Shown here: one piece after another, positions 7,575 through 15,760 of the stretch
Layout of the letters: every line of letters starts with the position of its first letter
How positions within the stretch are numbered: the first letter of the stretch is position 1
Origin: Aquamicrobium sp.
Lineage (GTDB): Bacteria; Pseudomonadota; Alphaproteobacteria; Rhizobiales; Rhizobiaceae
Assembly (NCBI RefSeq): GCF_023954335.1
Contig: NZ_JAMLIE010000006.1
Span: 62,001 to 126,000, forward strand
Direction: 5' to 3'
DNA length: 64,000 nt
Program-made: the position numbers and the translations under genes
The notes under the pieces: generated by a model
What the model saw: only the letters and a program-made list of their open reading frames with translations
Databases searched by the model: none
Told to the model about the DNA's origin: nothing

Positions 7575-8510
7575 ATGGTTTCCTCCATACGATTCAACCG
7601 GCGCCTGTTGCCGAGCATCGAGCGGTTGCAGGCGTTCGAAAGCGCCGCGCGGCACCAGAGCATCACGCTCGCCGCCCAGGAGCTCAACCTGACGCAGAGC
7701 GCGGTGAGCCGGCAGATACAGGAGCTTGAGAACCAGCTCGGCGTCGTCCTGTTCAACCGCGTGCGCCGGCGCATCGAGCTTTCCGCCGCCGGCCGCAAGT
7801 TCCGTCCCCAGGCGTTGCAATTGCTGCAACAGGCCGAGGAACTCGTCATCCAGACGATCACAGCGGCCAACGCCACCTCGATCTTCAGCATCGCCGTCCT
7901 GCCGACATTCGGCTCGCGCTGGCTCATTCCGCGCTTGTCGAGCTTCATTGCCCTCCATCCCGGCATCTCGCTGAACATCGCGACCCGCGACGGCCCGTTC
8001 GACCTCGCCGACCACGCGCTCGACGCCGCGATCCATTACGGCGCGCCGGCCTGGCCCAAGGGCATGTGCCGGTTCCTCTTCAACGAGACCGTCGTGCCGG
8101 TCGCCAGCCCGCTCCTGCTGCGCGCCGAGACGCTGCGCGGCCTTTCGGGCGAGGAGGTGCTGGCGCGCGCGCCGCTTCTCCACCTGTCGACCCGTCCGCG
8201 CGAATGGACGGTCTGGTTCGAGAACCTGCCCGACCACGCGCCCATCGGCCTCGGTCACCGGCTGGAGCACATCTCCTCGCTGATCAGCGCCGCCGTCTCG
8301 GGCCTCGGCGTTGCGCTGGTGCCGAAGTTCCTGCTGGAGGACGAGCTTGCCAGCGGCGCGCTCGTCATCCTCTCCGACCGCCAGCTTCCGACGCAGGCGA
8401 GCTATCATCTCGTCGTCCCGGAGCACGACATCCACAACCCGCTGACGGCGAGCTTCTACACCTGGATCACGACGCAGATCTCCCTCGAGACGCACTGGGA
8501 AACCCTGTAG
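7575..8510 (+). CDS. LysR-family transcriptional regulator (GcvA-like)
   Basis: 311 residues. The winged helix-turn-helix is at about 17-75 (LQAFESAARHQSITLAAQELNLTQSAVSRQI) and the effector domain follows, with the GcvA-type pattern SRWLIPRLSSF and DAAIHYG. It is the last gene of the plus-strand racemase/amidase cluster, 158 bases after the binding-protein gene, and is the natural candidate to regulate that cluster. The start is the MVSS ATG, with GAAGA just upstream; a longer frame reading into the preceding gene is not LysR-like. Confidence 0.88.
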   Translation: MVSSIRFNRRLLPSIERLQAFESAARHQSITLAAQELNLTQSAVSRQIQELENQLGVVLFNRVRRRIELSAAGRKFRPQALQLLQQAEELVIQTITAANATSIFSIAVLPTFGSRWLIPRLSSFIALHPGISLNIATRDGPFDLADHALDAAIHYGAPAWPKGMCRFLFNETVVPVASPLLLRAETLRGLSGEEVLARAPLLHLSTRPREWTVWFENLPDHAPIGLGHRLEHISSLISAAVSGLGVALVPKFLLEDELASGALVILSDRQLPTQASYHLVVPEHDIHNPLTASFYTWITTQISLETHWETL

Positions 8511-8733
8511 ACCGCATCCAACCGATAAAATTCCTCGATATCTGATCATTCACGACTTTCATGGTCGTTAGACCTCCCCTGTGCGATGGTTCCGGAAACC
8601 GGGGAACATCGGCATGGGCGTCCCGTGCCGCCGGGATCGAGCGGTCAAGGGGGACATGAAGAATCCCCACGGCCGGCGACCCTTCCGGGCCGATCACGCA
8701 GCCGGAATTGTCCGGCCAACGGAGGAGAATGAC

Positions 8734-9951
8734 ATGAGGAAGACCGGATTTCTGCTGGCGTCCCTCGCCGCGTCGCTGATGGCGACGAGCGCGCTGGCCC
8801 CCAGCGCCTTCGCGGAGGACATCGCCGTCAAGATCGGCGTGCTCAACGACCGCTCCGGCATCTATGCCGACCTGTCGGGCGAGGGCTCGGTGGTCGCCGC
8901 CCGCTTGGCGGTCGAGGATTTCGGCGCCGAGGCCAAGGGCATCAAGGTCGAGATCGTCGCGGCCGACCACCAGAACAAGCCGGACGTCGCCTCGACCATC
9001 GCCCGCCAGTGGTACGACCGCGACGGCGTCGACGTGATCGCCGACGTGCCGACCTCGTCGGCCGCCTTCGCCGTGCACGACATCACCCGAGAGAGCGACA
9101 AGATCTTCCTCGTCTCGACGGGCGCCTCGTCCGACCTGACCGGCAAGGCCTGCTCGCCCAACACCGTCCACTGGACCTACGACACCTGGTCGCTGGCGCA
9201 CGGCACCGGCACGGCCATGGTGCGGACGGGCGGGGATTCCTGGTTCTTCCTGACCGCCGACTACGCCTTCGGCCACGCGCTCGAAGCCGACACTTCGGCC
9301 GTGGTCGAGGCCGCAGGCGGCAAGGTGGTCGGTGCTGTGCGCCACCCCTTCCCCGGCAGCGACTTCTCCTCGTTCCTGCTGCAGGCGCAGGCTTCCGGAG
9401 CCAAGGTGATCGGCCTCGCCAATGGCGGCGGCGACACCATCAACTCGATCAAGCAGGCGGCCGAATTCGGCATCACCCAGGCGGGACAGGCGCTCGCCGG
9501 TCTCCTCATCTTCATCACCGACGTCCACGCGCTCGGCCTCGAGACCGCGCAGGGGCTGGTGCTGACCGAGAGCTTCTACTGGAACCTCAACGACGAGACC
9601 CGGGCGTGGTCGGAGCGATTCGCCAGCGCCCACAACGGCAGCATGCCGACCATGGCCCATGCCGGCGTCTACGGCTCGGTCCTCCATTATCTCAAGGCCG
9701 TCGAGGCGGCGGGAACCAAGGACACGGCGACTGTCATGGCCAAGATGAAGGAACTGCCGACCGACGACCCGCTGTTCGGCAAGGGCGAGGTGCGCGCCGA
9801 CGGCCGCAAGATCCACGACATGTACCTGTTCAAGGTCAAGGCGCCGGACCAGTCGACCGGCCCGTGGGACTATTACGAGGTGCTGGCGACGGTGCCGGCG
9901 GCGGAAGCGTTCCGCCCTATGGATCAGGGCAACTGCCCGCTCGTCCAGTAG
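8734..9951 (+). CDS. Branched-chain-type ABC substrate-binding protein
   Basis: 405 residues starting at 8734 after a GGAGGA site; the GTG at 8581 is unsupported. There is a Sec signal peptide (MRKTGFLLASLAASLMATSA.., cleavage after AFA at about 27). The mature start DIAVKIGVLNDRSGIYADLSG and the repeated N-x-Y/P-V type hinge region are typical of family-6 (LivJ-like, peripla_BP_6) receptors. No permease or ATPase genes lie next to it, so it must work with a LIV transporter encoded elsewhere. Flanking genes belong to other transcription units. Confidence 0.88.
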   Translation: MRKTGFLLASLAASLMATSALAPSAFAEDIAVKIGVLNDRSGIYADLSGEGSVVAARLAVEDFGAEAKGIKVEIVAADHQNKPDVASTIARQWYDRDGVDVIADVPTSSAAFAVHDITRESDKIFLVSTGASSDLTGKACSPNTVHWTYDTWSLAHGTGTAMVRTGGDSWFFLTADYAFGHALEADTSAVVEAAGGKVVGAVRHPFPGSDFSSFLLQAQASGAKVIGLANGGGDTINSIKQAAEFGITQAGQALAGLLIFITDVHALGLETAQGLVLTESFYWNLNDETRAWSERFASAHNGSMPTMAHAGVYGSVLHYLKAVEAAGTKDTATVMAKMKELPTDDPLFGKGEVRADGRKIHDMYLFKVKAPDQSTGPWDYYEVLATVPAAEAFRPMDQGNCPLVQ

Positions 9952-9964
9952 GACGAACCGATAC

Positions 9965-9995
9965 GCGGCGCGCCCGGCGTCGTCCGGCGCGCCGC
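9965..9995. terminator. Hairpin between convergent genes
   Basis: GCGGCGCGCC (9965-9974) and GGCGCGCCGC (9986-9995) are perfect 10-base arms with an 11-base loop, lying between the stop codons of a plus-strand and a minus-strand gene. There is no T-run, so it may be a bidirectional transcription barrier rather than a classic intrinsic terminator. Confidence 0.5.
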
Positions 9996-10001
9996 AGCCA
10001 C

Positions 10002-10736
10002 CTACAGGGTCGGCAGGACGTCCCGCTCCAGCCAGTCGCGCAGCAGCGCCGTCGTCGTGTCCGGCCTCTCCAGCGGCGGCAGGTGGCCGCAATCGGGAAT
10101 GACGTGCAGCGTCGACCCGGCGATGCCCTCGTGCATGACCCGAGCCTCGGCCGGCGGCGTCAGCACGTCCTGCGCCCCGACGACGACCAGCGCCGGCATG
10201 TCGATCCGCGGCAGCAGCGGCCGCGAGTCCGGCCGCCCCAGGATGGCGTTCTGCTGGCGCACATAGGCTTCGCCGCCGACCCGCTGCGCCATCGCCCGCA
10301 CCTGCGCCCCGACCGGGCCGTCTATATGGTCCGGATGGACGAGCTGCGGCAGCAGCCGCGCCGTCACGCCAGCGAAGCGCCCCGCCGCGAGGCTGGCGAT
10401 CCCCGCCCGCCGCTCGGCCGCCTTTTCCGGCGTGTCCGGCGCGGCCGTGGTGTCGACCAGCGCAACGCCCGCGATCCTTTCGGCCACCGTGCGCAGAAGC
10501 TCGAACGCGACATAGCCGCCCATCGACAGGGAAACGACGACGAAGCGCCCCTGCACGCCGCCGGCGGCGCGCTGCGCCATGGCGGCGCGCTGCGCCATGG
10601 CGGCGATGCTGTCGTCGCGGGTCAGGTCGGCCACGACCGGCGTGACGAGGTCGTTGAGATGTTCGACCTGATGCGCCCACAGCTCCGCGTCGCAGAGCAG
10701 GCCGGGCAGGAAAAGGACGGTGGGACGCGAGGGCAT
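10002..10736 (-). CDS. Alpha/beta hydrolase
   Basis: 244 residues. Likely triad: Ser71 in VSLSMGGY, Asp190 in VGAQDVLTPP, His218 in DCGHLP. The nucleophile elbow is S-x-S-x-G instead of G-x-S-x-G. The N-terminus (TVLFLPGLLCDAELW) gives the oxyanion hole. Residues 47-58 read MAQRAA twice, encoded by an exact 18-base tandem duplication at 10563-10598. It is the last gene of the minus-strand operon that includes pxpABC, 41 bases after the pxpC stop. It probably hydrolyses a small ester, lactone or amide; the substrate is unknown. Confidence 0.82.
   Translation of the reverse strand: MPSRPTVLFLPGLLCDAELWAHQVEHLNDLVTPVVADLTRDDSIAAMAQRAAMAQRAAGGVQGRFVVVSLSMGGYVAFELLRTVAERIAGVALVDTTAAPDTPEKAAERRAGIASLAAGRFAGVTARLLPQLVHPDHIDGPVGAQVRAMAQRVGGEAYVRQQNAILGRPDSRPLLPRIDMPALVVVGAQDVLTPPAEARVMHEGIAGSTLHVIPDCGHLPPLERPDTTTALLRDWLERDVLPTL
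10563..10598. repeat. 18-bp exact tandem duplication within the hydrolase gene
   Basis: Two consecutive 18-base copies (GGCGGCGCGCTGCGCCAT), followed by a partial third (GGCGGCG), add an in-frame MAQRAA hexapeptide just before the strand leading to the nucleophile. This looks like a recent slippage event that kept the frame. Confidence 0.85.
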
Positions 10737-10777
10737 AGGTGTCTCCGGCGTGAATCGGGCGTGCGGCTCATCCTACC

Positions 10778-11815
10778 TTACGGATCGGAGCCGGTCTCCT
10801 CGGGCAGGCGGCCGGCATCGACCACGCCGCCGATCAGGTTCTCGCCCATCAGCCGCTGCGAGAGGGTGCCGCGCGGCTTGGCGATGGCGGCGAGATAGCG
10901 GGCGGCGGAGGCGGCGCGCAGCCGCGCCTGCTCCACCGCATGCTCCGGCGTGACAGGGCGGAAGGCGATCATGTCGCGCGGCCGCAGCTGCACGAAGGCG
11001 TCGAGGTCGGTGTCGATCACCGTCGCGATGCGCGGATAGCCGCCCGTGGTCTGGTGGTCGGCGAGCAGCACGGTCGCAACGCCGTCGCCCGCCACCTGCA
11101 CCGAGCCGCGCGCGATCGGCCCGGACGGCATGTCGAGGCTGGCGTTCAGCGGCAGGGCCGGCCCCTGCAACCGAACCCCCATCCGATCGTAGGCATCGGT
11201 GAGACGGTACGGGCCGGCAAGAAAGGCAGCGACGGTCCCGGCGGCGAAGAACCCGTCCTGCGGGCCCGGCACGACATGCAGCTCCTGCCGTGGCCGCGCG
11301 GTGACGGGGCACGGAATGGCGCCCTCCCTCTCCTCGCGCAGTTCGGCATCAGTGACGGTCAGGCGCTGGCCCGAGACGACGCGCCCGCCGCCGAGCCCGG
11401 AAAGCGCGTGGGTGGAAAAGCTGCCGAGCCACCCTCGCGCGTCGAGGCGGCCGGCGAAGGCGAGATAGGTCCAGCTGCCCCAGTGCCCCGGCCGGATCGC
11501 CAGCCGCTCGCCGGCGCGCAGGGTGGCGACGGTCCATGACCCGGCCCGGTGCCCGCCATGCTCGACGACGAAGCCACCGCCCGCCACCGCGAAGGTGATT
11601 GCGCCCGACAGGCATTCCAGCACCAGCCCGCCCATGGAAATCTCGATGGCCGGATTGCCGGGCGGATTGCCCAGCGCCGCGTTGGCGGCGGCGAAGGAGG
11701 CGCGGTCCATCGGCCCGGAAGCCGGCACGCCGAAGCGCATGAAGCCCGGCCGCCCCGCATCCTGGATCGAGACGTGCGGCCCGGCGAAGCCGACGGAAAG
11801 GACGGCCTCGCTCAT
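10778..11815 (-). CDS. pxpC: 5-oxoprolinase subunit C (biotin-dependent carboxyltransferase-type, AHS2)
   Basis: 345 residues from the ATG at 11815, which overlaps the pxpB stop (ATGA). The N-terminus (SVGFAGPHVSIQDAGRPGFMRFGVPASGPMD) is the classic AHS2 opening and AGGGFVVEHGG follows. With PxpA and PxpB it forms the ATP-dependent bacterial 5-oxoprolinase, which opens L-5-oxoproline to glutamate. PxpB and PxpC are also related to urea carboxylase/allophanate hydrolase domains and the KipI/KipA pair, but the three-gene set favours Pxp. Confidence 0.9.
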   Translation of the reverse strand: MSEAVLSVGFAGPHVSIQDAGRPGFMRFGVPASGPMDRASFAAANAALGNPPGNPAIEISMGGLVLECLSGAITFAVAGGGFVVEHGGHRAGSWTVATLRAGERLAIRPGHWGSWTYLAFAGRLDARGWLGSFSTHALSGLGGGRVVSGQRLTVTDAELREEREGAIPCPVTARPRQELHVVPGPQDGFFAAGTVAAFLAGPYRLTDAYDRMGVRLQGPALPLNASLDMPSGPIARGSVQVAGDGVATVLLADHQTTGGYPRIATVIDTDLDAFVQLRPRDMIAFRPVTPEHAVEQARLRAASAARYLAAIAKPRGTLSQRLMGENLIGGVVDAGRLPEETGSDP

Positions 11816-12516
11816 GGTTTCGCCCGCGTGTCGAAATCCTGCCGCGAGATGCGGCGGAACTTCACCCTGTCGCCGACGTCGAACAGGAACGGCCGTCCCT
11901 CGTCCTCGCCGCGCAGGATGCGGGTCGGCGAGCGGCCGATGATCCACCAGCCCGTCGGCATGGTCAGCGTCGTCACCAGGCATTGCGGCCCGGCGATGAT
12001 GACGGAGCCTGCCGGCACGCCGCGGATCGCCGCCTGCTTGCGCGGCAGCCTGATCGCCTCGGGCACGCCGGCGAGATAGGCGTAGCCCGGCGCGAACCCG
12101 TACATCGCCACGTCATAATCGCCGGAAAGATGCGCCGCGACGACATGCTCCGGCGTCAAGCCGCTCGCCTCGGCGGCAACAGTGAGATCGGGTGCGAACT
12201 CCGCATCGTAGCAGACCTCGACCTCGCGTAGCGCGCCCTCGGTGCCGGCCCCGGCATCGAGCGCCATCAGCGCCGTGAGCCTTTCCTCCACCGCGCGATG
12301 CGCGGTCACCAGCGGATCGAAGCAGACGAGAAGGCTGGCATAGGCGGGAATCGCCTCGACGAAGCCGTCGAACGGCGCGGCCGCCAGCGCCGCGTCGAGC
12401 TGGACGACCCGGTCGTGGATGCGCTTGTCGATCGCCTCGCCGAACTCGACGAGGACCGCCCGGTCGGCGACCGGGCGGCAGCGCGGAAACACATCGGCAG
12501 GGACAGGACCGCCCAT
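11812..12516 (-). CDS. pxpB: 5-oxoprolinase subunit B (AHS1/KipI type)
   Basis: 234 residues. AHS1 signatures are visible: RPVADRAVLVEFG-like start, Y-A-S-L-L-V-C-F-D-P, VEVCYDAEFAPDL, and the end G-F-A-P-G-Y-A-Y-L, A-I-R-L-P-R, P-A-G-S-V-I-I-A-G. The gene begins 1 base after the pxpA stop region and overlaps pxpC by 4 bases, so the three subunits should be made in fixed ratio. It is the partner of PxpC. Confidence 0.9.
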   Translation of the reverse strand: MGGPVPADVFPRCRPVADRAVLVEFGEAIDKRIHDRVVQLDAALAAAPFDGFVEAIPAYASLLVCFDPLVTAHRAVEERLTALMALDAGAGTEGALREVEVCYDAEFAPDLTVAAEASGLTPEHVVAAHLSGDYDVAMYGFAPGYAYLAGVPEAIRLPRKQAAIRGVPAGSVIIAGPQCLVTTLTMPTGWWIIGRSPTRILRGEDEGRPFLFDVGDRVKFRRISRQDFDTRAKP

Positions 12517-12517
12517 G

Positions 12518-13294
12518 TCAGCCGGCGCCTCCGGCGGATTGCAGGAAAGGCGCGACCGTGACGCCCGCAGCCTCCAGCTCGGCGCGGACGTGGCGCGCCA
12601 TGGCGAGCGCGCCGGCGCTGTCGCCGTGAACGCAGATCGAATGCGCCTCGAGCGGGATCGCCACCCCCTCGATCGTCGGCATCCGCCCGGTGGACAGGAA
12701 ATCGACCAGCCGCGCCGCCGCCGCGACGGGATCGTGGATCATCGCGCCCTCGCGGGCGCGCGGGACGAGACGGCCGTTGGCGAGATAGCCGCGGTCGGCG
12801 AAAATCTCGCTGAACACGGCGAGGCCGGCCGCGCGGGCGGCGGCTTCCAGCTCGGTGCCGGAGATCGCGAGGATAGCGAGATCGGGCGAGACGGCCCGGG
12901 TGGCGCGCGCGATGGCGTCGGCCACGGCGCGATCGTCCGCGGCCCAGTTGCCGAGCGCCCCGTGCGGCTTCACGTAGCGCACGCTCGAGCCCGCCAGCGC
13001 CGCCGCGCCCATCAGCGCGCCGATCTGGGTGGCGACGAGCTGCTCGACCTCGCGGACCGACAGCGGGATCAGCCGCCGCCCGAACCCCTCGCGGTCGGCG
13101 AAGCCGGGATGGGCGCCAACGACCACGCCGCGCTCGCGCGCCAGCGTCAGCGTCTCGACCATGGTGGCCGGGTCGCCGGCATGGCCGCCGCAGGCGATGT
13201 TGGCGCTGGTGACGACGCCGAGGATGGCCGCGTCGTCGCCCATGCGCCAGGGGCCGAAGCTCTCGCCCAGATCGGAATTGAGGTCGATTCTCAT
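12518..13294 (-). CDS. pxpA: 5-oxoprolinase subunit A (LamB/YcsF family)
   Basis: 258 residues. The N-terminus MRIDLNSDLGESFGPW and the following D-D-A-A-I-L-G-V-V-T-S-A-N-I-A-C-G-G-H-A-G-D-P are diagnostic of the LamB/YcsF family; a conserved K-P-H-G-A-L occurs near residue 107. It is the first of the three pxp genes. 5-oxoproline arises by spontaneous cyclisation of glutamine or glutamate and is also a nutrient, so the set may be housekeeping or part of the operon's substrate pathway. Confidence 0.92.
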   Translation of the reverse strand: MRIDLNSDLGESFGPWRMGDDAAILGVVTSANIACGGHAGDPATMVETLTLARERGVVVGAHPGFADREGFGRRLIPLSVREVEQLVATQIGALMGAAALAGSSVRYVKPHGALGNWAADDRAVADAIARATRAVSPDLAILAISGTELEAAARAAGLAVFSEIFADRGYLANGRLVPRAREGAMIHDPVAAAARLVDFLSTGRMPTIEGVAIPLEAHSICVHGDSAGALAMARHVRAELEAAGVTVAPFLQSAGGAG

Positions 13295-13324
13295 CCTTCG
13301 TCCCCTGCCTCCTCGCCCGGCGCG

Positions 13325-13774
13325 CTATTTGCCGGGCAGGTTCGTGGCGCGCGTCAGCATGACGACCCCGCCCTCGCCGGCCGTGTCGTAATAGGTGAAG
13401 CCGGTGCGGTTCTGGCGGCGCCCGCGCATCAGCGGCGCAAGCCCGCTTTCCGCGGCCCTGGCTTCCGCGTCGTCCGCATCCGCGACCTCGAAGCCGATAT
13501 GGAACACGCCCTCGCCCTTGGTGTCGAGATGGATGCGCTGCGGCGTCGGGTCCCCGTTCGGCTGGCAGAGCTGGAGCTGGATGTTCGGCAGGTTGCAGAT
13601 GCGGTACTGCATGGCCATGAAGCCACCGCGATGCGGCACCTCCAGTTCCTCATATTCCACCAGCGGCGGGTAGGCTTCCCATGGCCCGATGCCGATCGAT
13701 TCGTACCAGGCCTGCGTCCTGTCGATGTCGTGGACGACGATGCAGATGTGGTGCAGCTTGTCGAAGTTGCCCAT
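13325..13774 (-). CDS. VOC (glyoxalase/dioxygenase) superfamily protein
   Basis: 149 residues. Two beta-alpha-beta-beta-beta units are visible: FDKLHHICIVVHDIDRTQAWYESIG and, in the second half, EGVFHIGFEVADADDAEARAAESG. Possible metal ligands are His8 or His9 in the first unit, and His in GVFHIGF and Glu near the end. Such proteins include epimerases, glyoxalases and lyases. It sits between the SDR (4-base gap) and pxpA, so it is co-transcribed and may act on the operon's central intermediate. Its reaction cannot be assigned. Confidence 0.75.
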   Translation of the reverse strand: MGNFDKLHHICIVVHDIDRTQAWYESIGIGPWEAYPPLVEYEELEVPHRGGFMAMQYRICNLPNIQLQLCQPNGDPTPQRIHLDTKGEGVFHIGFEVADADDAEARAAESGLAPLMRGRRQNRTGFTYYDTAGEGGVVMLTRATNLPGK

Positions 13775-13778
13775 CGCC

Positions 13779-14552
13779 CTATTCCTTGACCGGCACGGTG
13801 TAGTTGAGCACCCGGCGGCCGCCGTCGGGATAGATCGTCTCGCCGGTGATGTAGGACGCGTCGTCGCTGGCGAGGAACGACACCACCGCTGCCACCTCCG
13901 AAGCCTTGCCGTAGCGGCCGAGCGGCGTGCGCGACAGGATGCCCCGCACCGAGGCGTCGGAGACGAAGCCCTGATGGATCATGTCGGTGTCGATGGTGCC
14001 CGGGCCGACGCCGACGACGCGGATGCCGTGCGGCGCGAAGGCGACCGCCGCCGTGCCGGTGATCTGGTTCATGCCGCCCTTGGTGATGGCGTAGGTGGCG
14101 ACGCGCGGGTTGGCGAGGCCCGAATTGATCGACGACATGTTGACGACGACGCCGCCCCCGCCTTGCGCGATCATCTGCCGCGCCGCCGCCTGCGTGCCCC
14201 AGAACGCGCCTTCGAGATTGACGCCCAGCACCTTGTCGTAGTCGGCCTTGGTGATGTCGAGGAAGTCCTGCACCATGGCGATGCCGGCATTGTTGACCAT
14301 GATGTCGAGGCGGCCGAATTTCCCGACCGCGGCAGCGACCAGCGCCTCGACCTCCTCCTTGCTGCTGACGTCGGTGACGACCGCGAGCACGGTGTCGGCC
14401 GTTCCGATGACGGCGGCGGTTTCCTTGAGCCGCGCCTCGTCGATGTCGGCGACCACGACCTTCGCCCCGTCGGCCAGCAGGCGCTCGGCGCAGGCGCGGC
14501 CGATGCCGCGCGCCGCCCCGGTGACGATCGCGATCTTGCCTTCCAGTCTCAT
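13779..14552 (-). CDS. SDR-family oxidoreductase
   Basis: 257 residues. NAD(P)-binding T-G-A-A-R-G-I-G at 11-18, N-N-A-G at 87-90, and the catalytic Ser141, Tyr154, Lys158 (Y-A-I-T-K) are all present. Asp36 after the second strand (VVVADID) indicates NAD rather than NADP. It probably oxidises or reduces a hydroxy/keto compound in the same pathway as the neighbouring FAD oxidoreductase and aldehyde dehydrogenase. An in-frame upstream extension overlaps the FAD gene and is not used. Confidence 0.88.
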   Translation of the reverse strand: MRLEGKIAIVTGAARGIGRACAERLLADGAKVVVADIDEARLKETAAVIGTADTVLAVVTDVSSKEEVEALVAAAVGKFGRLDIMVNNAGIAMVQDFLDITKADYDKVLGVNLEGAFWGTQAAARQMIAQGGGGVVVNMSSINSGLANPRVATYAITKGGMNQITGTAAVAFAPHGIRVVGVGPGTIDTDMIHQGFVSDASVRGILSRTPLGRYGKASEVAAVVSFLASDDASYITGETIYPDGGRRVLNYTVPVKE

Positions 14553-14578
14553 CCCGCGTTCCTTCCTTCTTTGATCAA

Positions 14579-15754
14579 CTAGTATATCACGCTCTCGCGG
14601 AGCGGCAGCCCGGCGCGGATGCGCCCGTAGCCCAGCGGCGACAGGTCGAGCGTCTCGAACCCGCCCTTGACGATCAGCTCGGCCACACCGCGCCCGGTGG
14701 CCGGCGCATGCATCACGCCATGGCCGGAAAAGCCGGTTGCGAAGATCAGGTTGGCGATCTCGTCGTGAGGCCCGACGATGCCGTTGTGGTCGAGCGCGTT
14801 GACCTCGTAATGGCCGGCCCAGGCGCGCTCCAGCCTCAACTGCTCCAGCGCCGGTATGCGATGGGCGAGCGCGGGCCAGACGACCTCTTCGAGGAGTTCG
14901 TGCGCCGGCTCGAAATCGTCGGTGGCGTCGGGGTCGTCGTCCGCCGGCGGCGCGATGCCGCAGATGAAGCCCTCGCCCTCGGGCCTGATCCATGCGCCGG
15001 TGGTGTCGAACAGCATCGGCACGTCGGCGCGGTCGAGCGGCGCGCGAATGGCGAAGACGGTGCGCTTGCGCGGCGTGACGGGAAGGTCGATGCCCGCGCC
15101 CCGCAGCAGCGTGCCTGACGACGCGCCGGCTGCGACGACGCAGCGGTCGGCGGCAATCGCGCCGCCGTCCGCCAGCCGCACGCCGCGGACCCGGTCGCCG
15201 GCGATGTCGAGACCCACGGCCTCCGCCTCGACATAGGCCACGCCGCGTTCCCGCGCGGCACGGCGAAACAGCGACATCAGCGACCACGCGTCGAACCAGC
15301 CCTCATGACGCAGCGCGGTGGTGGCGATGCCGACGTCATCTACATCGAGCCAGGGAAATCGCGCCTTGGCCTCGCCGGGCGACAGGGCGGCGACGTCCGC
15401 GCCCTCGCGCCGCTGCATCGCCACCCCGGCCTTGCGCGCTTCCACCGAGTCCAGGCCGCCGAGGATGAGATAGCCGCGCTCGACGAAGCCGACATCCGCT
15501 CCGGCCCCGAACCGCTCCCCGATCCGGCGCAGAAAATCCGCGCCGTAGAGGCTCATATGGATGTTGACCGGCGTGCCGAACTGGGTGCGGATCGAGGCCG
15601 CGGAGAGGGCCGTGGAGGAGTGCTGGTAGCTCGCGTCGCGCTCGACCACCGTGACCGCCCCGGCGAAGCCGAGCGCGCGCAGGAACCAGGCGACGGCGCT
15701 GCCGACGATCGCTCCCCCGACGATGACGACGGATTCGGACGCTCCCGCCACCAC
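14579..15754 (-). CDS. FAD-dependent oxidoreductase, D-amino-acid/sarcosine oxidase-like (DAO family)
   Basis: 391 residues, GTG start at 15754 just downstream of the aldehyde dehydrogenase stop. The N-terminal dinucleotide fold VVIVGGAIVGSAVAWFL (9-25) followed by VVERD matches the DAO family, and C-terminal GHYEVNALDHNGIVG and GFSGHGVMHAPATG are the FAD-contacting end of sarcosine/glycine oxidase-like enzymes. It would oxidise an amine or amino acid to an imine or oxo acid. With the ThDP decarboxylase and aldehyde dehydrogenase this suggests an amino acid to oxo acid to aldehyde to acid route (inference). Confidence 0.85.
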   Translation of the reverse strand: MVAGASESVVIVGGAIVGSAVAWFLRALGFAGAVTVVERDASYQHSSTALSAASIRTQFGTPVNIHMSLYGADFLRRIGERFGAGADVGFVERGYLILGGLDSVEARKAGVAMQRREGADVAALSPGEAKARFPWLDVDDVGIATTALRHEGWFDAWSLMSLFRRAARERGVAYVEAEAVGLDIAGDRVRGVRLADGGAIAADRCVVAAGASSGTLLRGAGIDLPVTPRKRTVFAIRAPLDRADVPMLFDTTGAWIRPEGEGFICGIAPPADDDPDATDDFEPAHELLEEVVWPALAHRIPALEQLRLERAWAGHYEVNALDHNGIVGPHDEIANLIFATGFSGHGVMHAPATGRGVAELIVKGGFETLDLSPLGYGRIRAGLPLRESVIY

Positions 15755-15760
15755 GGCCCC

